This document shows positions 8,370 through 17,225 of a stretch of DNA of 64,000 bases, piece by piece. The translations under genes and the position numbers were made by a program. The notes beneath the pieces were generated by a model. That model did no database searches, was not told the origin of the DNA, and was given only the letters and a program-made list of their open reading frames with translations. Source of the DNA: Lysinibacillus sphaericus OT4b.31. Lineage in GTDB: Bacteria; Bacillota; Bacilli; Bacillales_A; Planococcaceae. The stretch spans positions 20,866 to 84,865 of the forward strand of contig NZ_KB933407.1 in the NCBI RefSeq assembly GCF_000392615.1. The letters are read 5' to 3'. How positions within the stretch are numbered: position 1 is the first letter of the stretch; each line of letters opens with the position of its first letter.

Positions 8370-9137
8370 CTATGAATGTTTAGCAATGATTTGCTGTAGT
8401 TTTGCTTGTAAATTCGGTAAATCCTGTGTTGTAATCGTTGTTCTTACAAAGCTTTCATCCATATCTAATGCTTCAGCAAACAAACTGCCTAGTCCCTTAG
8501 CTTTTCGGTCAATTTGCAATAACACCTCAAGTGAATAATCAGATTGTGACAAAAAGACAAGCTCCAGCTCATCAAGATGGCTTCGATAGCTACCAGTCGG
8601 CACAAATTCAAATTCCTGTGCGAATGGATAGTTTCCACGGAAGCGAGCTGAAGCCTGTTCACATTCAGCTTCACGTAAACGGAAACCAAGACCGCTTACA
8701 GCTTCGAGTACACTTTCAGCGAGTTTTGTCGGTTGAACACGAATATAGTCTTTGTCGTTCGGGTCTACAGCATTTTTAATATCAAGTCCTGTTTGAACCC
8801 ATACTTGTGTTTTACCAGCCGTAATCGGCGTATCAATCGGTAGTGTCAATGAAATAGGAAACACTTTATGTTCGCCCGCTGCTATTGAGAATGGTTCTGT
8901 TACCTTTACCTTGTGAATAGCGGCTACGTCTGTATACTTCCTATCATTGGATTCTCGTATATAAGTAGTATGAACCGAGATATAGATAGCGTCGATTTGC
9001 TGTTCCACATTCCCGCCCCGTACAAGTATCTCTCCGTGCATGACTTCGCCCGCTCTGTATGTAGCCTTTTCTAATTTCGTATCAACCGTTGCTGCCCCAA
9101 TACCAATACTTGCAAGTGCTTTGTTGAATAATGACAT
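8370..9137 (-). CDS. spo0M: sporulation-control protein Spo0M
   Basis: 255 aa, arrestin-like beta-sandwich protein. The start (MSLFNKALASIGIGAATVD), the LEKATYRAGEVMHGEI strand and the VWVQTGLDIKNAVDP motif match Spo0M, which affects sporulation and septum or cytoskeleton processes in Bacillus. ATG 9137 has AGGAGG upstream on the minus strand. Monocistronic. This supports a spore-forming host. Confidence 0.92.
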   Translation of the reverse strand: MSLFNKALASIGIGAATVDTKLEKATYRAGEVMHGEILVRGGNVEQQIDAIYISVHTTYIRESNDRKYTDVAAIHKVKVTEPFSIAAGEHKVFPISLTLPIDTPITAGKTQVWVQTGLDIKNAVDPNDKDYIRVQPTKLAESVLEAVSGLGFRLREAECEQASARFRGNYPFAQEFEFVPTGSYRSHLDELELVFLSQSDYSLEVLLQIDRKAKGLGSLFAEALDMDESFVRTTITTQDLPNLQAKLQQIIAKHS

Positions 9138-9248
9138 TTGAATTCCTCCTAAAGTGTTAGATAGCTACTTATACGCAAGAATTCACAAAAGGTTTCAAGG
9201 CCCTCGTAAATTTCATTACTATGGAAGAAAAACAGAAGAGGCGTACAT

Positions 9249-9419
9249 ATGGAAGTGGAATACCAGCAGCAGTTACTTCAAAACTTCTTGGCAGAAGGGT
9301 TTTCACACATTGTTTCCAATACTTATTTTTTAGCACAATATTTGACAGCAGATATTGAAGCATTTCAAGCTGTGTGCCATTTCGTATTTAAGGATGAACG
9401 TGAAAAGACATGCCTATAA
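9249..9419 (+). CDS. possible small protein (56 aa), unrecognised
   Basis: ATG 9249 has GAAGAGG 7 bases upstream and a frame that encodes a Q/L/F-rich, probably helical peptide (starts MEVEYQQQLLQNF, ends FKDEREKTCL). It fills a gap between spo0M and the lipoprotein gene. Amino-acid use is protein-like and codon use resembles the neighbours, but no family is recognised. Confidence 0.4.
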   Translation: MEVEYQQQLLQNFLAEGFSHIVSNTYFLAQYLTADIEAFQAVCHFVFKDEREKTCL

Positions 9420-9592
9420 ACTTTTAGAGACACCCGATTCTTTATGGGTGCTTATTAGATTCAGACATCATTCGGTCAAAAATACTGCTATCTCATCAAT
9501 TAAAAATGCCAGATAATTAGTTTCTGCATAATTCCTTCATATATACCTCTTATACTAGGTCAATGTCAGATCTTGAAAAGGGGATTTTGTTG

Positions 9593-10519
9593 ATGAAAAA
9601 AGGAAAAATCATGTTGAGCTTATTTATAGCGAGTTTAGTAATGTCCGCCTGTAATGCAAAACAACAAGAGGATGTATTTACGTATGGAGAAGTGAAAAAT
9701 AGCAAAGTTGCACATATTCATGGATTAGGTTATATAAATGGAGGACATGACATTGCCATTGCCACGCATGACGGATTATATAAATACGGTAAGGATGGAT
9801 GGCAGGAAGCGAATGGACAGAAACATGATTATATGGGTTTTCAAGCTACGCGAGAGGGCTTCTTTGCTAGTGGTCACCCAGAAGAAGGGGCACATTTGAA
9901 AAATCCGTTTGGCTTAATTAAAAGTACGAATCAGGGTGCCAGCTTTGAACAATTGGCTTTTTATGGGGAAATCGATTTTCATTACCTTGCAGCTGGTTAT
10001 GATTCGAATATGATTTATGTCTACAATGAAACTGCTACTGATAATATGGAAATAGGATTACACTATTCGGCTGACGAAGGGAAAACATGGGAAAAAGTTG
10101 CGATGACGGGCTATCATTCGAATACAATAGCCAATCTCGCCGCACATCCATTAAAAAAGCAAGTATTAGGTATTGGTAGTCAGGATGGGCTATTCATTTC
10201 AGATAATTATGGTGAAAACTTTACATTAATGAATGACGCAAAAATGGTGACGTCTGTCACATTGAATGACATCGGAGGCTACTATTCAAATATCGAGAAT
10301 AATCATGTGTATTTGACTTCATTTTTATTTGGAAATAAAAGCGAGCGTCAGATTCCACTGCCAACAGGTCAAAAGTTACAGCCAATTATCTATCTAGCGG
10401 TTAATCCACAACAAGACAAAGAACTAGTCATCATGACAAATAATATAGATATCTATGTAACGAGGGATGAAGGACTATCATGGGATAAGCTTGCATCAGA
10501 TGGCGAGTTACTAGATTAA
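9593..10519 (+). CDS. lipoprotein, F510_1955-type sialidase/BNR-fold protein
   Basis: 308 aa from ATG 9593 (AAAAGGGGA upstream). A signal peptide ends in the lipobox VMSAC, so the protein is anchored outside the membrane. The rest has repeated beta-propeller elements with Asp-box-like motifs (STNQGASF, SADEGKTW, TRDEGLSW) and an HIHGLGY start, as in the so-called F510_1955 family glycosylhydrolases. Those often sit beside copper or cytochrome c biogenesis genes; here the next two genes encode CcdA/DsbD-like membrane proteins only 15 and 27 bp apart, so one operon is likely. Enzyme activity is unproven. Confidence 0.75.
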   Translation: MKKGKIMLSLFIASLVMSACNAKQQEDVFTYGEVKNSKVAHIHGLGYINGGHDIAIATHDGLYKYGKDGWQEANGQKHDYMGFQATREGFFASGHPEEGAHLKNPFGLIKSTNQGASFEQLAFYGEIDFHYLAAGYDSNMIYVYNETATDNMEIGLHYSADEGKTWEKVAMTGYHSNTIANLAAHPLKKQVLGIGSQDGLFISDNYGENFTLMNDAKMVTSVTLNDIGGYYSNIENNHVYLTSFLFGNKSERQIPLPTGQKLQPIIYLAVNPQQDKELVIMTNNIDIYVTRDEGLSWDKLASDGELLD

Positions 10520-10534
10520 AAAGGGTGATACACA

Positions 10535-11272
10535 ATGTATAGTTTCATGTCAGAAATTAGTCAATTAGTAAGTGGGCCGATTACGTTGTTTTTAACGTCG
10601 TATAAACATTCGCCATTCATCATTGCCATCCTTCTTGGACTAATTGGCGCGTTAGCACCTTGTCAGTTAACAGGTAATATGAGTGCCATCACCTTCTATG
10701 GCAATCGAACGATACAAATGAAAAGTAATGGCGGGGATATCGTATTTTTTATCATTGGAAAAGTCGTAGTCTTTAGCATAATAGGCTTATTTGCTTGGTT
10801 GTTTGGACAATCCTTCGAAACGGAAATGACAGTCTATTTCCCTCTTCTTCGCCAAGCTATTGGACCTATCATGTTGCTGACTGGTCTTGTTCTCCTTGGC
10901 ATTCTAAAATTGAAATTTCTAAATCGTCTCCCTTCACTCATTCCTCAAATGCTAAAAGAGGGGAAATTTGGTTCGTTTTTAATGGGCGCTAGTTTTTCAA
11001 TGGCCTTTTGCCCAACGATGTTTGTGCTGTTTTTCGTATGGCTGATGCCAACCGTGGTGACCACATCTTATGGACTGATATTGCCAGGGATTTTCGGCAT
11101 TGCAACGTCGGTCCCACTAATACTAATGCTTGCGCTCATGTACATGTTCGATACAAAACGTATCATTATGAAATCTAGCATGAAAATGGGCAAGATAATA
11201 CAAACAGCTGCAGGGATATTGCTAGTCTTTATAGGGGTTACAGATACAATTACTTATTGGGGTTTGTATTAA
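10535..11272 (+). CDS. CcdA/DsbD-like thiol-redox membrane protein
   Basis: 245 aa, about six membrane spans. Two short cysteine motifs occur at related positions of the two halves (GALAPCQLTGN near residue 43 and FCPTMF near 155), the inverted-repeat plan of CcdA/DsbD transmembrane domains that carry reducing equivalents across the membrane. Second gene of the lipoprotein-CcdA cluster. It is a distant relative of the next gene and the two may work together. Confidence 0.75.
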   Translation: MYSFMSEISQLVSGPITLFLTSYKHSPFIIAILLGLIGALAPCQLTGNMSAITFYGNRTIQMKSNGGDIVFFIIGKVVVFSIIGLFAWLFGQSFETEMTVYFPLLRQAIGPIMLLTGLVLLGILKLKFLNRLPSLIPQMLKEGKFGSFLMGASFSMAFCPTMFVLFFVWLMPTVVTTSYGLILPGIFGIATSVPLILMLALMYMFDTKRIIMKSSMKMGKIIQTAAGILLVFIGVTDTITYWGLY

Positions 11273-11299
11273 CAACCATATAGTGAGGAGCTAAAATAG

Positions 11300-12010
11300 A
11301 TGTTTTCAGACTTGAATATACTGCTAGCCTTTGGAGCAGGTTTGTTAAATTTTTTATCACCATGTACATTGCCTTTATATCCAGCGTTTATTTCCTATAT
11401 AACAGGAATGTCTTTGGATGAGTTACAAGGTGAAAATAAAAAGTCAAAACGAATAGGGATGCTACATACAATATTTTTCCTTTTAGGATTTTCTATTATA
11501 TTTATTTTTTTAGGCTATAGTTCGTCAGTTGTCGGATGGTTGTTCTTTCAATATCAAGATTTGCTGCGTCAAGTAGGGGCTATATTAATTATCATTTTCG
11601 GTTTGATGATTATTGGTGTATTCTCACCTAAATTCTTGATGAATGACAAAAGAATACAGTTTAAGAATCGACCAACAGGCTACTTTGGTTCTTTCTTAAT
11701 TGGACTTGCATTTGCTGCGGGGTGGACGCCGTGTACTGGCCCCATCACAGGTGCAGTGTTTATGATGGCATCACAAAATCCAAATGTAGGAATGCTCTAT
11801 ATGCTTGCGTACGTTTTAGGATTTGCAATCCCGTTTTTCCTACTAACACAATTTGTGACGAAAGTTACTTGGATTCGAAAATACAGTCGTAAGATAACAA
11901 AAATCGGCGGCTATATAATGATTGCGCTTGGCTTACTGCTCTTTTTCGATGGTTTGACCTATATTATTATGTGGTTAAGCCCTTTCTTTAATGGATTTTC
12001 AGGTTTTTAA
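11300..12010 (+). CDS. ccdA: cytochrome c biogenesis protein CcdA
   Basis: 236 aa, six spans. It carries both conserved CcdA cysteine motifs: FLSPCTLPLYPAF in span 1 and GWTPCTGPITG in span 4. CcdA passes electrons from cytosolic thioredoxin to extracytoplasmic thiol-disulfide proteins, used in cytochrome c maturation and spore coat/cortex formation. AGTGAGGAG precedes the ATG. Last gene of the cluster; the partner thioredoxin-like protein is not in the window. Confidence 0.88.
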   Translation: MFSDLNILLAFGAGLLNFLSPCTLPLYPAFISYITGMSLDELQGENKKSKRIGMLHTIFFLLGFSIIFIFLGYSSSVVGWLFFQYQDLLRQVGAILIIIFGLMIIGVFSPKFLMNDKRIQFKNRPTGYFGSFLIGLAFAAGWTPCTGPITGAVFMMASQNPNVGMLYMLAYVLGFAIPFFLLTQFVTKVTWIRKYSRKITKIGGYIMIALGLLLFFDGLTYIIMWLSPFFNGFSGF

Positions 12011-12287
12011 AACTAGTGTTTCAGTATAGTTAGTTTCAATTGAAGGTGAGTCGTCCAGTAATGTAAGGATAGGGTGTAAGAACGCCAACTATCACTTTAA
12101 AAATTTCGCGATATTCCTGCGGATCATCCGTGGAAATGGAGCGGAATTTTTTTGTGCACTTATGACCCCACACGCTTTTTAGCATGCCTCCTATTTTTTT
12201 ATTATGTCCCAGCTACAACTGTTATTAAAAGTGCTACAATTTAGTCACCATGTACTAGACAAAATTTAACTAGAAAGAGTGAAAGAA

Positions 12288-12611
12288 ATGATTTATGCAA
12301 TCGTCTTATTTATAGTAGCTGGCATTGGAGAAATTGGAGGGGGCTATTTAATTTGGCTGTGGTTAAGAGAAGGTAAACCCTTTTACTGGGGAGTTTTAGG
12401 CGGTGTTGCTTTAGCATTATATGGCGTTGTGGCTACATTTCAGTCCTTCCCAACTTTTGGGCGAGTTTATGCGGCTTATGGTGGTGTGTTTATCGTGCTG
12501 TCTATTTTATGGGGCTGGGGCATTGATGGGAAAAAGCCGGATATATTGGATTGGGTTGGAGCGGGGATTTGCTTAGTAGGTGTGCTGGTTATATTATTAC
12601 CGCGTTCATAA
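12288..12611 (+). CDS. ynfA: YnfA family (UPF0060) membrane protein
   Basis: 107 aa, four spans. The YnfA hallmarks are present: the first-helix E-x-x-G motif ([16 protein letters not shown]), [10 protein letters not shown] and DWVGAG. ATG 12288 with AGAAAGAGTG upstream is preferred over GTG 12279. YnfA relatives are small SMR-like efflux proteins. Monocistronic. Confidence 0.9.
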   Translation: MIYAIVLFIVAGIGEIGGGYLIWLWLREGKPFYWGVLGGVALALYGVVATFQSFPTFGRVYAAYGGVFIVLSILWGWGIDGKKPDILDWVGAGICLVGVLVILLPRS

Positions 12612-12750
12612 CTGAAAAGAGGTACTGTCTGACACTGTATAAAATCAGCATTGTCACCTCGTTAAATGTATGGTTAGCGCAGTATAGTGACAGGATATTG
12701 AGAATAAAATGTGAAGTAATGTTTGCGAAAAAGAATTGTTTGAGCTAGAC

Positions 12751-12795
12751 AAAAAATAGGTAGCTGACGTTGTCATCAGCTACCCCTGTTATTTT
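12751..12795. terminator. bidirectional terminator between ynfA and nhaC
   Basis: GGTAGCTGA (12759-12767) pairs with TCAGCTACC (12776-12784). On the minus strand the stem is followed by TATTTTTTG. It probably serves the minus-strand antiporter gene, whose last codons begin at 12789. Confidence 0.7.
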
Positions 12796-14171
12796 TCTAA
12801 TTTTGTTAATGTTTTGCCGCTCCAGCCGAATGCCACTGTTAAGATTGGGCCAAGCAAACAGAAGAAGGCGAAAGGTAGGTAGGTTGTCGTTGGTATATCC
12901 AGGACACTAGCAATAAATATCCCACAGACACTCCAAGGTACGAGCGGATTGACAACTGTACCAGCATCCTCCATCACACGTGAAAGGTTTTTTGGAGCCA
13001 GTCCGACCTTTGCAAACTGTGCTTTAAATGCCTCACCTGTAAGTAAAATGGATAGATATTGCTCACCAATTAACGTATTAATACCTATTCCTGTAAGGGC
13101 AGCACCGGTGATGACTGAGCCCGCACTGTTAAATAAGCTTTCAACTTTTCCTAAAATACTTTGAATAATACCTAGCGTAAATAATAGCCCACCCATTGTT
13201 AATGCGAGTAATACGAGGGCAATCGTAAATAGCATGCTATTCATACCACCACGAGTAAGCAGTGCATCTACTTCCTTATTACCAGTTTCAGATACATAGC
13301 CTTCAAAAAGTATTTTAAAGACATTTGAAATGGCAAGTGGTTCTTGGATGTACGCAAGACCCACACCAACAATTGACACGATTGCAAGTGTAATGAGCGC
13401 AGGCGCCTTATAAAACGTCATTACTACAAGAACGACGATTGGCAATAAAGTATACCAATGAATAAGGCCAGTTGACAGCAAACCTTCTTTAAAATGCTCT
13501 ACCGTTTCAAAGGAAGTATCTGCTCCAGTTGGTGATAAAATAGCGTACAGTATGAATGAAATGATGAAGGCAGGAATCGTCGTCCAGCCCATATTCTTAA
13601 TATGCTCAAAAAGATCGACACCAACTGTACCTGATGCCAGATTTGTTGTATCAGAAAGCGGAGACATCTTATCTCCGAAAAATGCACCTGAAACAATGGC
13701 TCCAGCCGTTATCGCAAGTGAAATATCCATTGCGCCTGCAATGCCCATAAAGGCAACCCCAACTGTTGCGACTGTTGTTAACGAGCTACCAACGGAGATG
13801 CCGACGATGCTACAAATAAGAAAAACGATGGCAAAGAAAAAACTTGGTGAAACAGTGAGAAATCCATAGTATATGAGCGTTGGAATTGTGCCACCCATAA
13901 TCCAACTCGAAATTAATATGCCAATAAAGAAGAAAATAAAAACGGCGCCTAATCCGGCACTTGCACCAGCTATCATCCCAGCTTCCAACTCACGAAATGG
14001 CACTTTTTTTATAAGTCCATACGCGATTAATATTGAAATGACAAGTACAATGGGAATATGTGGTGTTGCTTGGAAAATCCCAATGCTAACAGCCATCGTG
14101 GCAATAATTAATAGTATAATGAAGCCTGCCTCCAAAAATCGAGGGTTACTTTTTGCTTCGATTCGAAACAT
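12789..14171 (-). CDS. nhaC: Na+/H+ antiporter NhaC family
   Basis: 460 aa, about eleven spans. Family motifs include GAFFGDKMSPLSDTTNLAS, the NhaC/ion-transport glycine-aspartate loop, and GTVVNPLVPW near the C-terminus. NhaC proteins exchange external protons for internal sodium, or malate/lactate in the MleN branch. The start at 14171 has AGGAGGATT just upstream. Monocistronic on the minus strand. Confidence 0.9.
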   Translation of the reverse strand: MFRIEAKSNPRFLEAGFIILLIIATMAVSIGIFQATPHIPIVLVISILIAYGLIKKVPFRELEAGMIAGASAGLGAVFIFFFIGILISSWIMGGTIPTLIYYGFLTVSPSFFFAIVFLICSIVGISVGSSLTTVATVGVAFMGIAGAMDISLAITAGAIVSGAFFGDKMSPLSDTTNLASGTVGVDLFEHIKNMGWTTIPAFIISFILYAILSPTGADTSFETVEHFKEGLLSTGLIHWYTLLPIVVLVVMTFYKAPALITLAIVSIVGVGLAYIQEPLAISNVFKILFEGYVSETGNKEVDALLTRGGMNSMLFTIALVLLALTMGGLLFTLGIIQSILGKVESLFNSAGSVITGAALTGIGINTLIGEQYLSILLTGEAFKAQFAKVGLAPKNLSRVMEDAGTVVNPLVPWSVCGIFIASVLDIPTTTYLPFAFFCLLGPILTVAFGWSGKTLTKLEK

Positions 14172-14275
14172 GTTAATCCTCCTAACGATTACTTTTGCGC
14201 TTCAATGCGGTGAAGCCCAAAAGTATTATAGCACGCTAATAAATATTGTCAATTGATTGAAAATTCCGTCATGAA

Positions 14276-14306
14276 AACGGTAGCGAATTGTCTTCTCGCT
14301 ACCGTT
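14276..14306 (-). terminator. probable terminator of the TSUP gene
   Basis: AACGGTAGCGA (14276-14286) and TCGCTACCGTT (14296-14306) form an 11-bp perfect stem downstream of the minus-strand gene at 14323. The T tail is short on the minus strand. Confidence 0.6.
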
Positions 14307-14322
14307 CAATAATACTAAATCA

Positions 14323-15108
14323 TTAATTTGGACCAAAATAATCCCAAGCATTTTTTACGATTAATATACATGTCATAATGATGAAAATAATGCGCATGAT
14401 TTTAGTATCGCGTTTTAACGCAAATTTAGAGCCTAAGATTGCACCAAAAACCATTACAAAGCCCATTGGCAAGCCGTATAGGAAATTAACCTCACCTAAT
14501 GCTAAAAACATGGCAAGTGCTGCTAAATTAGATGTGAAATTAAAAGCTTTTGCATTGCCTGCAGCCTGCAAGAAATCATTACCCATCATTAATAGTAAGA
14601 AGATGTAAAATGAGCCTGTGCCTGGGCCAAAAAAGCCATCATAAAAGCCAATCGCAGCAAAGGCGACAATAAAGGCGATTTTTTTCGAAGTAGTCAAAAG
14701 CTTGTGCTCAGCATGATGTCCCCAATCTTTTTTTAAAACGGTATAAGTAGCGACGAGGACGAGCATAACAAGCATAAGTGGCTTTAAGATTGCAGGTGAG
14801 ACGAGATGCACCGTATACGCACCGAACAAAGAGCCGATAAAAATAAACGGAAGAACTTTACCGATTTTTTTAAAATCAACTTTGCCTGCGCGTAGAAAGG
14901 TAAGCATGCTTGTACCATTGCTGATGGTATTGGCCAGTTTGTTTGTGGCAATCGCTGTGCTTGGTGGTAAACCAACGGCCATTAATGCTGGTAATGAAAT
15001 AAGACCACCACCACCGACGATTGCATTCAAAAAGGATGCGATAAATCCAAAGAATAATAGTATAGCCAGAGACAATAAATTGATGTCCATATGTATGTAT
15101 TGGCTCAC
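14323..15108 (-). CDS. TauE/SafE (TSUP) family exporter
   Basis: 261 aa, about eight spans. The glycine-rich motif NAIVGGGGLISLPALM in span 1 and GFYDGFFGPGTGSF in the centre define the TSUP family, which moves sulfite, sulfonates or related organosulfur anions. GTG 15108 gives the full length; ATG 15090 is equally possible and neither has a strong ribosome site. A paralogue lies at 59553. Confidence 0.87.
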   Translation of the reverse strand: MSQYIHMDINLLSLAILLFFGFIASFLNAIVGGGGLISLPALMAVGLPPSTAIATNKLANTISNGTSMLTFLRAGKVDFKKIGKVLPFIFIGSLFGAYTVHLVSPAILKPLMLVMLVLVATYTVLKKDWGHHAEHKLLTTSKKIAFIVAFAAIGFYDGFFGPGTGSFYIFLLLMMGNDFLQAAGNAKAFNFTSNLAALAMFLALGEVNFLYGLPMGFVMVFGAILGSKFALKRDTKIMRIIFIIMTCILIVKNAWDYFGPN

Positions 15109-15511
15109 ATCCGTTTCTAAAGAGTTATTTGATAGAAAAATACCATCTTTGTACTAAGTGTACTCCGATTTACAAAAAATAACAATGCTGTTTCGACCTA
15201 TTTCGTCAAAATTAGACGTTTACAATTCCTTAACATTTCTTACAATACCAAAATAATAAGAAAAAATTTTTTTCAAGTATTTTTAGAAAAATAAAAGAAA
15301 AAACGGTCATATTTAAAGTAAAAACGGTGTTTTGGTGAGAATATTTAATGTTTTTTAAAACGCTCGAAGAACTTCGAATGTAAATGTGACAATTTTTATA
15401 TTACAATTTTGTAAATTCAATTCATTTATGTTTAAAGTTCTGTAGAATTGTGTAAAGGCTTTGTTATGATGATGCAGAAATCGACAATCTATTTTCAACA
15501 GGAGGAACTTC
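15109..15511. other. 403-bp intergenic region with Pho-box-like repeats
   Basis: Very AT-rich divergent promoter region. TTTACA (15219) and TTAACA (15230) are spaced 11 bp, with a third, off-by-one TTACAA at 15240. This resembles PhoP boxes (TTAACA-like hexamers at 11-bp period). A -10-like TATGAT lies at 15465. The boxes are ~270 bp from the phosphate-transport operon and ~110 bp from the TSUP gene, so the link to Pit control is tentative. Confidence 0.35.
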
Positions 15512-16132
15512 ATGTTCAACTCAAATAAGCAAGATCCATTTTTTCAAGCGTTATTAAAAATCTCTAAAAATGTAAAAGAAGGAATCTACTATGCACATAA
15601 TGCACGCATTCAAGATATAGATGCCTTAAAAGAAATTGCAGTTACGATGAAGCAATATGAAACAAGTGGAGACAAACTAATCCATGAGCTCATCGTTATG
15701 CTAAATAAATCATTTATGACGCCGATTGAACGTGAGGATATTTTAGCTTTAGCCAATAAATTAGATGACGTAATCGACGGCATGGAAGGCTGCATTGCTC
15801 ACTTTAATATGTATAACTTAACAGAAGTAACGGAGCCAATGCGCCAGTTCTTAACATATATTGCGAAAAGTACTGATGAAATGGTACAAGCAATGGAATT
15901 ATTAAACAGCAAAAAACTTGTGGAAATGCGTAAGCACTCCATTCAAATTAAAGATTATGAACGTGAATGTGATGAAATTTTCCGTTCTTCTATGAAACAA
16001 TTATTTATTCAAGAAAAAGATCCACTGCGCATCATCGTGTTCAAAGATATTTACGAGCAATTTGAAGATATTGCAGACAGCTGCCAAACCGTAGCGAATA
16101 CAATTGAAACAATAATTATGCGTAATGCATAA
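15512..16132 (+). CDS. DUF47 (PhoU-like) Pit accessory protein, YkaA type
   Basis: 206 aa, fully helical with regular E/K-rich heptads (ALKEIAVTMKQYETSGDK, DDVIDGMEGC), as in DUF47/PhoU proteins that bind metals and modulate phosphate uptake. AGGAGGAAC lies before the ATG. It is 15 bp upstream of the Pit transporter gene; the DUF47-Pit pair is conserved across Bacilli (ykaA-pit in B. subtilis). Confidence 0.88.
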   Translation: MFNSNKQDPFFQALLKISKNVKEGIYYAHNARIQDIDALKEIAVTMKQYETSGDKLIHELIVMLNKSFMTPIEREDILALANKLDDVIDGMEGCIAHFNMYNLTEVTEPMRQFLTYIAKSTDEMVQAMELLNSKKLVEMRKHSIQIKDYERECDEIFRSSMKQLFIQEKDPLRIIVFKDIYEQFEDIADSCQTVANTIETIIMRNA

Positions 16133-16147
16133 GATGGAGTGTACTGA

Positions 16148-17164
16148 ATGGATACGATATTACTAATAACAATATTAGTCGTTATTTTTGCGCTTATTTT
16201 TGACTTTATTAACGGCTTCCACGATACAGCCAATGCAATTGCAACCTCTGTATCAACACGTGCGCTAAAGCCACGTACGGCTGTTTACATGGCTGCCGTT
16301 ATGAACTTCGTGGGTGCAATTACGTTTGTTGGTGTGGCAAAAGCTTTGACGAAGGATATTGTTGACCCATTTACCTTAAATGCCTATGACGGCGATATTA
16401 CCGGTTCTGTCGTTATTTTAGCGGCTTTACTTTCAGCCATCACATGGAACTTGTTAACGTGGTTCTTTGGGATCCCTTCAAGTTCTTCCCATACATTAAT
16501 CGGTTCAGTGGCAGGTGCGGCGATTGCGGCAGCTGGCTTTAGTGCATTAAATTACACAGGTTTTATCAAAATTCTTCAAGCGCTTATTTTCTCGCCATTA
16601 CTTGCGTTTGCTGCCGGTTTCTTAATGATGTCTCTCTTTAAAGTGTTTTTCAAAGATATGAATTTATATCGTACCAATAAGGGCTTCCGCACAATGCAAA
16701 TTGGGACAGCGGCTTTGCAATCATTTACACACGGTACAAATGATGCGCAAAAAGCAATGGGGATTATTACACTTGCATTAATCGCAGGTGGCTTGCACCA
16801 AGGGGATGACATTCCATTCTGGGTACGTTTTGCAGCGGCTACTGCGATGGGTCTTGGAACATCTGTAGGTGGTTATAAAATCATCAAAACAGTGGGTGGC
16901 AAGATTATGAAAATCCGTCCAGTGAATGGTGTAGCGGCGGACCTAGCATCTGCTTCCATTATCTTTGGAGCAACATTAATCCATTTACCTGTATCCACAA
17001 CCCATGTAATTTCTTCTTCTATTATGGGTGTTGGTACTGCACATCGTGTAAAGGGCGTTAAATGGGGCATGGCACGTAAAATTATAACGACTTGGGTCAT
17101 CACAATGCCAATCTCAGCAGTAATGGCTGGCTCAATTTACTTTATACTTAGCTTATTTTTCTAA
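16148..17164 (+). CDS. pit: low-affinity inorganic phosphate transporter, PiT family
   Basis: 338 aa, about ten spans. The duplicated PiT signature is visible: FINGFHDTANAIATSV near the N-terminus and FTHGTNDAQKAMG in the second half, with the PSSSSHTLIG and PVSTTHVISSS motifs between and after. PiT proteins import metal-phosphate with protons. Second gene of the DUF47-Pit operon, followed by a strong terminator. Confidence 0.93.
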   Translation: MDTILLITILVVIFALIFDFINGFHDTANAIATSVSTRALKPRTAVYMAAVMNFVGAITFVGVAKALTKDIVDPFTLNAYDGDITGSVVILAALLSAITWNLLTWFFGIPSSSSHTLIGSVAGAAIAAAGFSALNYTGFIKILQALIFSPLLAFAAGFLMMSLFKVFFKDMNLYRTNKGFRTMQIGTAALQSFTHGTNDAQKAMGIITLALIAGGLHQGDDIPFWVRFAAATAMGLGTSVGGYKIIKTVGGKIMKIRPVNGVAADLASASIIFGATLIHLPVSTTHVISSSIMGVGTAHRVKGVKWGMARKIITTWVITMPISAVMAGSIYFILSLFF

Positions 17165-17175
17165 TATATAATGAA

Positions 17176-17208
17176 GGAATGCACAACTTGCGTGCATTCC
17201 TTTTTTTT
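17176..17208 (+). terminator. rho-independent terminator
   Basis: GGAATGCAC and GTGCATTCC form a 9-bp stem followed by T8, ending the pit operon just before the 21-bp repeat array. Confidence 0.9.
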
Positions 17209-17225
17209 ATTTGAGAAAATGGCAG

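Noticed and set aside
12949..14256. Plus-strand frames opposite nhaC
   Set aside because: Shadows of a conserved antiporter gene with a good ribosome site.
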